This document shows, in pieces, positions 50,625 through 58,736 of a DNA stretch of 64,000 bases (positions are counted from its first letter, which is position 1; each line of letters begins with the position of its first letter). The notes under the pieces are model-generated. The model was not told where the DNA came from. It worked only from the letters and a program-made list of their open reading frames with translations, and did no database searches. This stretch comes from Prevotella sp. (lineage in GTDB: Bacteria; Bacteroidota; Bacteroidia; Bacteroidales; Bacteroidaceae), in contig JAFTFX010000031.1 in the NCBI GenBank assembly GCA_017458225.1, positions 17,784 through 81,783 of the forward strand, read 5' to 3'. A program made the translations under genes and the position numbers.

Positions 50625-51191
50625 ATGTATCAGGCAGATCGCGGTGACTACCGCACCAAGGAGACCGTTTGGGGCATGTTCTATCACTCATGCCTCGGAA
50701 AAATCATTATTCTGGGTGTTCTGATGGGCATCCTGACTGTTATTGCCTATGCCACCTGTCCGTCAGAGCAGTACATGAGGGATGAGATGACTGACAATAT
50801 TCGCCAGTGCATCGAGAAGAACGACAGTTCGCAGATGGACCAGATTGACAGCTTCCTGGCCAACATCGGCTACATCTTCACCACTGCCGACTCGGTGGTC
50901 GACAAGGAACTGATGAATACCTTCTACAGGCACAACCGTCTGGAGGTGTATAATCATGGAGCGTATATCACCATGTATGTGTTCAATAACCTCAATGCCG
51001 AGGGCATCCGTTGTGGCATCGGCATCTTTGGCGTGGTCATACCCACCATTGACTTCAACGATCTGTTGCTGCGCGTGGAGCCTGTCAGGCGCGAATATGA
51101 GCGCAAAACCATTGAAACGGTGATTGAAGGCGAGCCGTACTACTTCGGTGAAACGCCCAATCTGATCTTCAAAGAAGACGAGTATTATTAA
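50625..51191 (+). CDS. Uncharacterised membrane-anchored protein
   Basis: 188 residues, not recognised. A 25-residue cytoplasmic start (MYQADRGDYRTKETVWGMF), one hydrophobic helix (about 28-45, IIILGVLMGILTVIAY), then a soluble, probably periplasmic, domain with EQYMRDEMTDNIRQC, YGHAY-like segment GAYITMYVFNN, and a conserved-looking end GEPYYFGETPNLIFKEDEYY (short form YFGETPNLIF). It follows folE by 43 bp and may be co-transcribed; no function is suggested by context. Confidence 0.7.
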   Translation: MYQADRGDYRTKETVWGMFYHSCLGKIIILGVLMGILTVIAYATCPSEQYMRDEMTDNIRQCIEKNDSSQMDQIDSFLANIGYIFTTADSVVDKELMNTFYRHNRLEVYNHGAYITMYVFNNLNAEGIRCGIGIFGVVIPTIDFNDLLLRVEPVRREYERKTIETVIEGEPYYFGETPNLIFKEDEYY

Positions 51192-51240
51192 AAACCTATA
51201 AATTCTTTGCGAAAAATTTGGCTGTTTCGCAAAAATATAC

Positions 51241-51248
51241 TACCTTTG
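51241..51248 (+). promoter_or_regulatory. -7 box TACCTTTG for tRNA-Pro
   Basis: TACCTTTGCA, 35 bp upstream of the tRNA 5' end; TTTG at about 51218-51221 is 19-20 bp further up. Confidence 0.6.
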
Positions 51249-51283
51249 CAGCCGCAAAAGCAGGAAACTGCTCTGCAGAGGAT

Positions 51284-51359
51284 CGGGATTTAGCGCAGTT
51301 GGTAGCGCACACGTCTGGGGGGCGCGAGGTCGCTGGTTCGAGTCCAGTAATCCCGACCA
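51284..51359 (+). tRNA. tRNA-Pro (anticodon GGG)
   Basis: Acceptor CGGGATT pairs with AATCCCG, discriminator A, encoded CCA; D-arm GCGCAGTTGGTAGCGC; anticodon loop CTGGGGG (anticodon GGG); T-arm GCTGGTTCGAGTCCAGT. 76 nt with CCA. The anticodon stem CACGT/GCGCG has one A-C mismatch (28-42) and a T-G pair, unusual for a working tRNA. Confidence 0.92.
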
Positions 51360-51398
51360 AACGAAAAAGAGTTGAGTTCGCTCAACTCTTTTTTCGTT
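51360..51398 (+). terminator. Terminator after tRNA-Pro
   Basis: AACGAAAAAGAGTTGAG pairs with CTCAACTCTTTTTTCGTT across TTCG (one extra T), a long stable hairpin with a UUCG loop directly after the CCA end. Confidence 0.9.
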
Positions 51399-51447
51399 TA
51401 AATAGTCTTTCCGTAATCGGTTAAGTAAAGATTTCTTTTAATTCGTA

Positions 51448-51477
51448 TTGTTAATTAAAAGAAAATGTGTACTTTTG
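51448..51477 (+). promoter_or_regulatory. Promoter TTG - 19 bp - TACTTTTG for the uronate cluster
   Basis: TTG at 51448-51450 and TACTTTTGCA at 51470, 40 bp before the ATG at 51518. Confidence 0.65.
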
Positions 51478-51517
51478 CACATGTTCTACACTAAAACAAA
51501 CAATATTAAGTTAAAAA

Positions 51518-52891
51518 ATGGAACAAGTATTTAGCTACATCATCAGTCTGGGTGCATCGGTCATGATGCCCATCCTCTTTACTATTATCGGCCTGTGCAT
51601 AGGCATGAAGTTTGGAAAGTCGCTCAAGAGCGGTCTTTATGTAGGTGTCGGCTTTGTGGGCCTTGGCATCGTTACGGCCCTGCTCACCACCAACTTCGAC
51701 AGTCCGTTGAAGATGATCTCCGAACTCTACGGCCTGCAGCTGAAAGTATTTGACATGGGCTGGCCGGCTGCTGCTGCCGTGGCTTACGGCACCGCTGTGG
51801 GTGCACTCATTATCCCTATCTGCTTAGGTGTGAACCTGCTGATGCTGCTCACCAAGTGCACGCGCACCATCAATATCGACCTGTGGAACTACTGGCACTT
51901 CGCCTTCATCGGCGCCGTGGCCTATTTCGTGATGGACCAGAGCCTGCTGTGGGGCTACTTTGCTGCCATCGTGTGCTATATCGTCACGCTCGTCATGGCC
52001 GACCTCACGGCTGAGAAGTTCCAGGAACACTATGACCTGCAGGGCATCAGCATCCCACAGCCGTTCTGTCAGAGCTTCACGGTGTTTGCCGTAGCCATTA
52101 ACTGGCTGCTCGACCGCATCCCCGGCTTCTCGAAGCTCGACATCGATGCCGAGGGCCTGAAGAAGAAGTTCGGTGTGCTGGGCGAGCCCCTCGTGCTGGG
52201 TGTCATTGTGGGCGCACTGATTGGCTGGGCTGCCCAGCTCGACATCAAGAAGGTGCTGTTCCTTGGTGTGACAATGGGCGCTGTGATGGAACTTATCCCC
52301 CGTATCACTTCGCTGTTCATCGATGGTCTGAAGCCTATTGCTGAGAAAACGCAGGAGGTGGCCAAGAAACGCTTTGGTGGCATGAAAGTGCACATCGGCA
52401 TGTCGCCGGCACTGGTCATCGGTCATCCCACCACGTTGGTATGCTCGGTCATCCTCATTCCCGTCATCCTGGCCATCGCCGTGTTCTTGCCAGGCAACCA
52501 GTTCCTGCCTCTGGCATCGCTGGCCGGCATGTTCTATCTGTTCCCCATGATTCTGCCTTATACCAAGGGTAATGTGGTGAAGAGTTTGATCATCGGTCTC
52601 ATCGCCCTCATCATCGGTCTTTATTTCGTCACCGATATGGCACCGGCCTTCACACTGGCTGCCGGCGAGGTGCTGAAAGCTGATCCCACGGCCTCGGCTG
52701 CCAAGATTCCAGAGGGCTTCGAGGGCGGCGCGCTCGATTTCGCTTCGTCACTCTTCGGCTATGTCATCTTCGCCTGCGTGAAATATCTGCAGTGGGTGGG
52801 CATGGGTGTGCTTACGCTCATCACCCTCGCCATGGTGGTGTGGAACCGCATGCGCATCACCCGCGAGGAAAAGAATACCAAAGATTTTTAA
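51518..52891 (+). CDS. PTS galactitol-type IIC component (orphan)
   Basis: 457-residue polytopic membrane protein of the GatC/SgcC PTS IIC family: IISLGASVMMPILFTIIGLCIG at the start, AAAAVAYGTAVGALIIPICLGVNLLM (key part YGTAVGALIIP), WNYWHFAFIGA, and GMSPALVIGHPTTLVCSVIL (key part GHPTT). No IIA, IIB, HPr or EI gene is nearby. It is first in a cluster with KduI and an ExuT-type MFS gene, so the substrate is probably a uronate or unsaturated uronate, moved by facilitated or ion-coupled transport rather than phosphorylation. That mechanism is inference. Confidence 0.88.
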   Translation: MEQVFSYIISLGASVMMPILFTIIGLCIGMKFGKSLKSGLYVGVGFVGLGIVTALLTTNFDSPLKMISELYGLQLKVFDMGWPAAAAVAYGTAVGALIIPICLGVNLLMLLTKCTRTINIDLWNYWHFAFIGAVAYFVMDQSLLWGYFAAIVCYIVTLVMADLTAEKFQEHYDLQGISIPQPFCQSFTVFAVAINWLLDRIPGFSKLDIDAEGLKKKFGVLGEPLVLGVIVGALIGWAAQLDIKKVLFLGVTMGAVMELIPRITSLFIDGLKPIAEKTQEVAKKRFGGMKVHIGMSPALVIGHPTTLVCSVILIPVILAIAVFLPGNQFLPLASLAGMFYLFPMILPYTKGNVVKSLIIGLIALIIGLYFVTDMAPAFTLAAGEVLKADPTASAAKIPEGFEGGALDFASSLFGYVIFACVKYLQWVGMGVLTLITLAMVVWNRMRITREEKNTKDF

Positions 52892-52952
52892 AGAAACGAA
52901 TTACAGCAATTTGTTTCCACAGAAGATCGCATAATGTTTAAAATTTAAATAT

Positions 52953-53948
52953 ATGAAAAAGAGAACATTTCTTTCTATTGCGCTGTTAGTTGGAACATTT
53001 GTTTCTGCTTCAGCCCAGCAAGATGTGAAGTTTCAGACGGCGTGCCATCCCGAGGATGTGAAACACTACGACACGAAGACGCTTCGCGATCGCTTCGTCA
53101 TGGAGAAAGTGATGGAAGCCGACAAGATCCATCTGACCTATTCGCACTACGATCGCTTCATCTTCGGTGGTGCCATGCCTGTGACCAAAGACCTGAAGCT
53201 GGAGAACTTTTTGGAACTCGGCCTTGATGTCGACAAGACCATTCAGGACAAGTATTTCATGTATAACCGTGAGCTCGGCGTAGTGAACTGCGGCGAGGGC
53301 GACGGATGGGTCATCGTCGACGGCAAGGAGTATGCCCTTTCGCCCAAGGAGGCCCTCTACATCGGTCGCGGCCATATCGGCAAGGACAAGAAGGGACAGT
53401 CAATTGACGTGAACAAGGAGGTGCTGTTCCGCTCGAAGGATGCACAGAAGCCTGCCAAGTTCTACCTGAACTCGGCCACAGCCCATCAGCACTACAAGAC
53501 GCAGTGGATCACCCTCGACGGTCGTAAGGGTTCGCTGAAAGCTGCCGTGTGGGGACCTGTGGGTTCGCTGGCAGAGTGCAACAACCGCACCGTCTATAAG
53601 CTCATCGTGAACGATGTGCTCGAGGAAGGCCCCTGCCAGCTGCAGCTCGGCTTGACCCAACTGAACGAGGGCGCTGCTTGGAACACCATGCCCCCTCACA
53701 CCCACGGTCGCCGCATAGAGGCCTACTACTATTTCAACCTGCCTCAGGAGCAGACCATCGCCCACATTATGGGTGAGCCACAGGAGAGCCGCGTCGTCTG
53801 GTTGCACAACGAGCAGGCCATCATGAGCCCCGAGTGGAGCATCCACGCCGCCGCCGGCACCTACTACTATACCTTTATCTGGGGTATGGCCGGCGAGAAC
53901 CTCTACTATAACGACAAGGACAATATCCCCGTCATTGATATCAAGTAA
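52953..53948 (+). CDS. kduI: 5-dehydro-4-deoxy-D-glucuronate isomerase, with signal peptide
   Basis: Cupin-fold isomerase of pectin and glycosaminoglycan breakdown: converts 5-keto-4-deoxyuronate to 2,5-diketo-3-deoxygluconate. 331 residues; the KduI body starts near residue 26 ([19 protein letters not shown]) and has the metal-binding [16 protein letters not shown] (His, His, Glu). The first 22 residues, [19 protein letters not shown], form a clear Sec signal with cleavage near SAQQ. KduI is normally cytoplasmic, ~280 residues, without a signal, so this form is likely periplasmic. Its neighbours are an orphan PTS IIC and ExuT. Confidence 0.92.
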   Translation: MKKRTFLSIALLVGTFVSASAQQDVKFQTACHPEDVKHYDTKTLRDRFVMEKVMEADKIHLTYSHYDRFIFGGAMPVTKDLKLENFLELGLDVDKTIQDKYFMYNRELGVVNCGEGDGWVIVDGKEYALSPKEALYIGRGHIGKDKKGQSIDVNKEVLFRSKDAQKPAKFYLNSATAHQHYKTQWITLDGRKGSLKAAVWGPVGSLAECNNRTVYKLIVNDVLEEGPCQLQLGLTQLNEGAAWNTMPPHTHGRRIEAYYYFNLPQEQTIAHIMGEPQESRVVWLHNEQAIMSPEWSIHAAAGTYYYTFIWGMAGENLYYNDKDNIPVIDIK

Positions 53949-54006
53949 AGGTTATCATAACGTAATAACGAATAAATTGCAATAACAAAAAACTATCAAA
54001 AAAACT

Positions 54007-55461
54007 ATGTCTGCAGTACAAACTACTAAGATGAGCAACTTCCGTTGGGTCATCTGCGGGTTGCTCTTCCTGGCAACTACCGTTAACTACATGGACCGTC
54101 AGGTCTTGTCACTAACTTGGAAGGACTTTATTGCCGTCGACTTTCACTGGACCGATGAGCATTATGGTTATATAACGGGTCTTTTCTCTGCTTTTTATGC
54201 CATTGCCAATATCTTCGCTGGTAAGTTTATCGACTGGATGGGCACCAAGAAGGGCTACCTGATTGCCATCTTTGTATGGTCAACAGGTGCCGTGCTGCAT
54301 GCCGGCTGCGGCTGGGCTACAATGAGTATCGAGGGCTATGCTGATATTGCAGCCTTGCGTGCTGTTCAGGCTGGTAGCGATGCAGCTGTTGCCATTGCCA
54401 CTATTTCTGTGTGGCTGTTCCTCTCTTGCCGTCTGATTCTTGCTGTCGGTGAGGCTGGCAACTTCCCTGCTGCCATCAAGGCTACTGCCGAGTACTTCCC
54501 CAAAAAAGACCGCGCCTTCTCTACCTCTATATTTAATAGTGGTGCCTCAGTGGGAGCTCTGGCTGCTCCTGCTACGATTCCCCTGCTGGCTCGTGCCTGG
54601 GGTTGGGAAATGGCCTTTATCATCATAGGTGTGCTGGGCTATGTATGGATGGGCCTTTGGATATGGGCCTATGATAAGCCTCGCCAGAACAAGCGCGTCA
54701 ATCAGGCTGAGCTGAATTACATTGAGCAGGACAATGATCTTGCAGAGGTGCAAGACCGTGGAGCTGTCAAGGAAGAGGCTGCTATTCCATTCTTCAAGTG
54801 TCTGACCTTCCGCCAGACATGGGCATTCCTGGTAGGTAAGTTCATGACTGATGGCGTGTGGTGGTTCTTCCTGTTCTGGGCACCTGCCTACTTCAGCGAC
54901 CAATATGGTTATACCAGCGACTCCACAATGGGTATTGCCCTTATCTTCACGCTCTATGCCATCGTCACCGTGCTCTCAATTGGTGGTGGCTACCTGCCTA
55001 AGATCTTTGTCGAGAAGCAGGGCATGAATCCCTATCTGGGTCGTATGCGTGCCATGTTGATTTTTGCTTGCTTCCCTGTGCTGGGCCTCTTTGCACAGCC
55101 CCTCGGTGCCTATAGCGCATGGTGGCCTGCCATCCTCATCGGTCTGCTGGGTGCTGGCCATCAGGCATGGTCGGCAAACCTCTTCTCCACCATCGGCGAT
55201 ATGTTCCCCAAGTCTACCATCGGTACGATTGTCGGTCTGGGTACTGCAATAGGCGGTTTGGGCTCTATGGCCATCAATATGGGTTCTGGTGTGTTCTTCA
55301 CATGGGCTGCCGGTCAGGGAGCTGCCTTCACGTTCATGGGCTTCGAGGGCAAACCTGCTGCCTACATGATTGTCTTCTCGTTCTGCGCCGTGGCCTACCT
55401 CATCGGCTGGTGCATCATGAAGACTCTTGTGCCGAAGTACAAGCCCGTCGTTGCTGAGTAA
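54007..55461 (+). CDS. MFS hexuronate transporter, ExuT-type
   Basis: 484-residue MFS protein of the anion:cation symporter group. Motifs: TVNYMDRQVLSLTWK in helix 1, FAGKFIDWMGTKKGYL (the D-x-x-G-x-K/R loop between helices 2 and 3), AVGEAGNFPAAIKATAEYFPKKDRA (key part GEAGNFPAAIK, diagnostic for ExuT/GarP types) and FNSGASVGALAAP. There is an extra segment between helices 3 and 4 (MSIEGYADIAALRAVQAGS). Together with KduI it points to import of galacturonate, glucuronate or a derivative. Codon choice here is somewhat more AT-rich than in its neighbours. Confidence 0.9.
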   Translation: MSAVQTTKMSNFRWVICGLLFLATTVNYMDRQVLSLTWKDFIAVDFHWTDEHYGYITGLFSAFYAIANIFAGKFIDWMGTKKGYLIAIFVWSTGAVLHAGCGWATMSIEGYADIAALRAVQAGSDAAVAIATISVWLFLSCRLILAVGEAGNFPAAIKATAEYFPKKDRAFSTSIFNSGASVGALAAPATIPLLARAWGWEMAFIIIGVLGYVWMGLWIWAYDKPRQNKRVNQAELNYIEQDNDLAEVQDRGAVKEEAAIPFFKCLTFRQTWAFLVGKFMTDGVWWFFLFWAPAYFSDQYGYTSDSTMGIALIFTLYAIVTVLSIGGGYLPKIFVEKQGMNPYLGRMRAMLIFACFPVLGLFAQPLGAYSAWWPAILIGLLGAGHQAWSANLFSTIGDMFPKSTIGTIVGLGTAIGGLGSMAINMGSGVFFTWAAGQGAAFTFMGFEGKPAAYMIVFSFCAVAYLIGWCIMKTLVPKYKPVVAE

Positions 55462-55480
55462 TCAGCAGAGTATAAACAAA

Positions 55481-55517
55481 GAAAAAGGGTTGTCGCTGAT
55501 TGTGACAACCCTTTTTC
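55481..55517. terminator. Bidirectional terminator between exuT-type gene and nadE
   Basis: GAAAAAGGGTTGTC pairs with GACAACCCTTTTTC around GCTGATTGT, with A and T runs on either side, between convergent genes. Confidence 0.9.
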
Positions 55518-55522
55518 TTGAC

Positions 55523-56371
55523 TTAATCCCCATACAGGCTGCGCTCAATGACGAGCGGCAGGCGCTTGCGCTTGAACTCAGAGTTGCGGTGACGACTGAG
55601 CACACGCTCCACGGTCTCTTCGCCATAGGCCTTTGTCAGGCGTTCCATCTGCTGGGCATCATCGCGTGCGGTGAGATAAGTATTCAGAATGTCGTCCACA
55701 TCCTCGTAGGTGTGTCCGGGTGCTATCTGTGCCATGTCGCCGCCGGCAGCCACGCCGTTGCCATCGGTGGGCATGATGTCGTAGGCAGCTTTCAGCGCCT
55801 GGTGGCGTGGATCGTTCTCGTCGCTGAACACCTCGGTGAAGAGGTACTTGCAAAGCTCGTAGACCTCATGCTTCCACAGTCCGCCGATGGGGTTGTAGTC
55901 GGCCACGTCGCCATGAATGGTGAAGAAGCCCAGGTAGTGCTCCGTCAGGTTGTCGGTGTCCATAACCAGTCCGCCGGTTACCGAGGCGAGATTGTAGAGG
56001 TAGAGCATGCGCAGACGTGCCTTGATATTGCCCTGCGAGATGTGGGTCGATGGGTAGCGCTGTTCGCAGGTGGCCTTCATCAGCAGATACTGAGCCTGCA
56101 GGTTCTCCACCCAGCACTCGGTGCTGAAGGCCTTCATGGCCATCGATGCCGAGTCGTTCTCTTCAACGCTGTTGGTGGAGCAGGGCATGCTCACGCCGAT
56201 GAATTTCAGTCCCATCTCGGGGTTGCGTCTTACCACTTCATGGCAGATGGCTGCCGTAACGGTCGAGTCGAGACCGCCCGAGAAGCCCAGTACCATGGTC
56301 TTCAGATGGCTGTTGGCGAGATACTTGGTTGTCTCGCTGACCATCGTCTCAAATGCTTTCTTGTAGTCCAT
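55523..56371 (-). CDS. nadE: NAD synthetase
   Basis: Amidates deamido-NAD to NAD. 282 residues, ammonia-dependent form (no glutaminase domain): the ATP-pyrophosphatase P-loop VLGFSGGLDSTVTAAI, TDNLTEHYLGFFTIHGDVADYNPIGGLWKHEVY (key parts DNLTEHYLG and DYNPIG) and RNSEFKRKRLP near the end. I start at ATG 56371 (MDYKKAFETMV); a frame opening at 56419 overlaps the GH2 stop and lacks family similarity. It is 11 bp after the GH2 gene, so it may be on the same transcript. Confidence 0.94.
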   Translation of the reverse strand: MDYKKAFETMVSETTKYLANSHLKTMVLGFSGGLDSTVTAAICHEVVRRNPEMGLKFIGVSMPCSTNSVEENDSASMAMKAFSTECWVENLQAQYLLMKATCEQRYPSTHISQGNIKARLRMLYLYNLASVTGGLVMDTDNLTEHYLGFFTIHGDVADYNPIGGLWKHEVYELCKYLFTEVFSDENDPRHQALKAAYDIMPTDGNGVAAGGDMAQIAPGHTYEDVDDILNTYLTARDDAQQMERLTKAYGEETVERVLSRHRNSEFKRKRLPLVIERSLYGD

Positions 56372-56382
56372 AAATGTAATTA

Positions 56383-58707
56383 TTAATGATTGAATTGTAG
56401 CGTTGCTGACTGTAGCCAAGGCGATGAGGCTTCAATCACGATGCGCCCCTCGGCTTGTGGCTGCAGATAGGCCACGAGTCGCCCTTGATGGGCACGCAGC
56501 GTGTTTCTGCGTTGCCGTCCGGCTACCGTGGCATCCATGATGTTGCCGTTCTCCATGCCCAGCAGACGGGCTCCTTGCACCCTCAGCGTCACCTCGTTGT
56601 CGGCCTGTCTTACAAGATTGCCATCTTCGTCGACGATGTCGATGAACACGTGACAGAGGGAATCGGTTGTTAGGCGCAAGGCATGGGGGGCCTTTGTGCT
56701 CTTCACCTCGTATGCTGCACCGTTGTCGGCCTCACAGCGCAGGGTGCCCGGCTGGTAGTCAATGTCCCAATAGAGCATGCCGCTGTTGTCGTCGCGTTGA
56801 GGCTCGCCCCCGATGGGACTGCCGTTCAGCAGCAGTCGTGCCGATGAGGCATTGGTGTAGCAGACCACGCGCGTTTGGTTTCCCCTGCGGCGGTTCCTTG
56901 TCTCTATAAAGCACACTGGCTCCTTGCTCCACAAGGCAGCACGATACCAGCCGAGGGGCTTTCTGAATCCCGCCAGATCGAGCAGTCCGGCACTGGAGCC
57001 ACGTGCCGGCCATGTGCCGCTCTCGCCTAAGTAGTCGATGCCCGTCCAAAGAAACTGTCCGAAGATGTGCTCTTTCTCGCTGACGGCACGCCATGCAGCA
57101 AGGTCGTGGCGGTTCTCTGAGCCGTAGATGACGCGGTTGGGGTATTTCTGATGGTCGCTGTCGTAGCGGCTTTCCGTGTAGTTATAGCCCACTACGTCGA
57201 CAGCCTCGGGATATTCCGTCTCGTTCGACATCACCACGCCGGCCAGTGCACCCGTCGTGGGTCGCGAAGGGTCGATGGTCTTCACAATCTTGGCCAGTCG
57301 CTTGGCAATTTTTCCGATGCGCTCGGCATGTGGCTGGTCGGGCTTGTAGCCGCCGTATGCCGGCTGTGTGAAGTCGGTGCCGTTGCCGTTGAGCACGGGG
57401 TGAGAGTAGGGGTCGTTGGGGTAGTCCACCTCGTTGCCTATCGACCACATGAAGATACTGGGATGGTTGCGGTCGCGCCGCACCATGTCGGCCACGTCGC
57501 GGTCAATCCACTGCTCAAAGTAGGTATAGGTGCCTTGGAATCCAGGTCTTCCCTGGTTCCAGCCCTTCATCCACTTGCGCTTGGGAAACTCCCACTCGTC
57601 GCTGGCCTCGTCCATGACCAGCAGACCAAGCTCGTCGCACAGGTCGTATAGCTCGGGCGTGTGTGGGTTATGGCTCATGCGGATGGCGTTCACGCCGATG
57701 GCTTTCAGTTCCTTGAGGCGGCGCTCCCACACAGCCTTGGGAACGGCAGTGCCCAGCACGCCGGCATCGTCGTGCAGACAAACACCCTTCACCTTCATCC
57801 ATTCACCGTTCAGCGCGAAGCCACGGGTGGGCGAGAAGTCCAGCGTGCGCAGACCGGCGGTGACCTCTGAGTGGTCGCCGTTGTTAAGGGTCGTCGTGAG
57901 CGTGTAAAGGTAAGGGTCGTCGAGATACCAGCGATGGGGATTCTTGACGGTGAGGGTGACGGTCTTCTTCTCCTGCGTGCCGATGTTCGTCGCAGTCTTA
58001 GCCACCACATTGCCTTGGGCATCCTTCAGTTCAACAGTGGCCTGTAGTCTATAGTCTGTGCTCTTTAGTCTCTCATCTGTGGTCTCCACATCCACCTCTA
58101 CCACTGCCTTTTTCTTGTCGATACTCTTCAGCCGATAGGCCGTGCCCCACTGTGCCAGATGCACCTCAGGAGCCTTGACGAGCCACACGTTGCGGTTGAT
58201 GCCCGAGCCTGTGTACCAGCGCGAGTCGGCATCCTGCGAGTGGTCAACGCGCACGGCAACCACATTGCTGCCCTCTTTATTTAAATAAGGTGTGATGTTG
58301 TAGAGCACCGAGGCAAACCCGCTGGGGCGACTGCCGGCCAACTGTCCGTTGACATAGACCTCAGCATGGTTGTAGATGCCTTCGAAGTAGAGGAAAACAT
58401 ACTCCCCCGATGCCTCCATGCTTCTCCTATACCAGCCTATTCCTCCCGTCAGATAGCCCTGGCAGCTGCCTTTGTCGGGCGACATGGGCTGCTCCACGCC
58501 CCAGTCGTGGGGGAGCGTCACCTGTCGCCAGCGCGAGTCATCATAGTCGCTGTTTCGCATGTCGGGGGCTTCAAATACGTTCCATGCGGTGTCCACACGC
58601 AGGAATCGCCATCCGTCGTTCAGCAGTTCCGCCTGGCCGAACGACACCTGTGCCTGTGCTTTCGTCAGAAAAAGTAGGCTGAGAATCAGTAGGTTAAATC
58701 TTTTCAT
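56383..58707 (-). CDS. Glycoside hydrolase family 2, beta-galactosidase/glucuronidase type
   Basis: 774 residues, exported (signal MKRFNLLILSLLFLTKAQAQ). Order: sugar-binding jelly roll (about 25-190), immunoglobulin-like domain (190-295, with a repeat-encoded insert at about 210-222), TIM barrel with acid/base Glu426 in WSIGNEVDYP and nucleophile Glu531 in YGSENRHD, then C-terminal domains of the DUF4982 type (YQPGTLRCEADNG) and a final beta domain. The QFLWTGIDYLGESG motif is typical of Bacteroidetes GH2 enzymes with galactosidase activity. Substrate cannot be told from sequence. It is not in a SusCD locus; it follows the MacAB-type genes by 29 bp. Confidence 0.9.
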   Translation of the reverse strand: MKRFNLLILSLLFLTKAQAQVSFGQAELLNDGWRFLRVDTAWNVFEAPDMRNSDYDDSRWRQVTLPHDWGVEQPMSPDKGSCQGYLTGGIGWYRRSMEASGEYVFLYFEGIYNHAEVYVNGQLAGSRPSGFASVLYNITPYLNKEGSNVVAVRVDHSQDADSRWYTGSGINRNVWLVKAPEVHLAQWGTAYRLKSIDKKKAVVEVDVETTDERLKSTDYRLQATVELKDAQGNVVAKTATNIGTQEKKTVTLTVKNPHRWYLDDPYLYTLTTTLNNGDHSEVTAGLRTLDFSPTRGFALNGEWMKVKGVCLHDDAGVLGTAVPKAVWERRLKELKAIGVNAIRMSHNPHTPELYDLCDELGLLVMDEASDEWEFPKRKWMKGWNQGRPGFQGTYTYFEQWIDRDVADMVRRDRNHPSIFMWSIGNEVDYPNDPYSHPVLNGNGTDFTQPAYGGYKPDQPHAERIGKIAKRLAKIVKTIDPSRPTTGALAGVVMSNETEYPEAVDVVGYNYTESRYDSDHQKYPNRVIYGSENRHDLAAWRAVSEKEHIFGQFLWTGIDYLGESGTWPARGSSAGLLDLAGFRKPLGWYRAALWSKEPVCFIETRNRRRGNQTRVVCYTNASSARLLLNGSPIGGEPQRDDNSGMLYWDIDYQPGTLRCEADNGAAYEVKSTKAPHALRLTTDSLCHVFIDIVDEDGNLVRQADNEVTLRVQGARLLGMENGNIMDATVAGRQRRNTLRAHQGRLVAYLQPQAEGRIVIEASSPWLQSATLQFNH
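58041..58086. repeat. In-frame short-word repeat inside the GH2 gene
   Basis: Words of TAGTCT/AGTCTGT type (coding strand AGACTAAAG, AGACTATAGACTACAG) encode TTDERLKSTDYRLQ in a linker-like loop of the GH2 immunoglobulin-like domain. Confidence 0.5.
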
Positions 58708-58736
58708 GTGTTGGTTGGTTATGGGGTTGCTATCAG

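Noticed and set aside
55427-56386. 319-residue plus-strand open frame
   Set aside because: Opposite strand of nadE, which has clear catalytic motifs; it also crosses the terminator hairpin at 55481.
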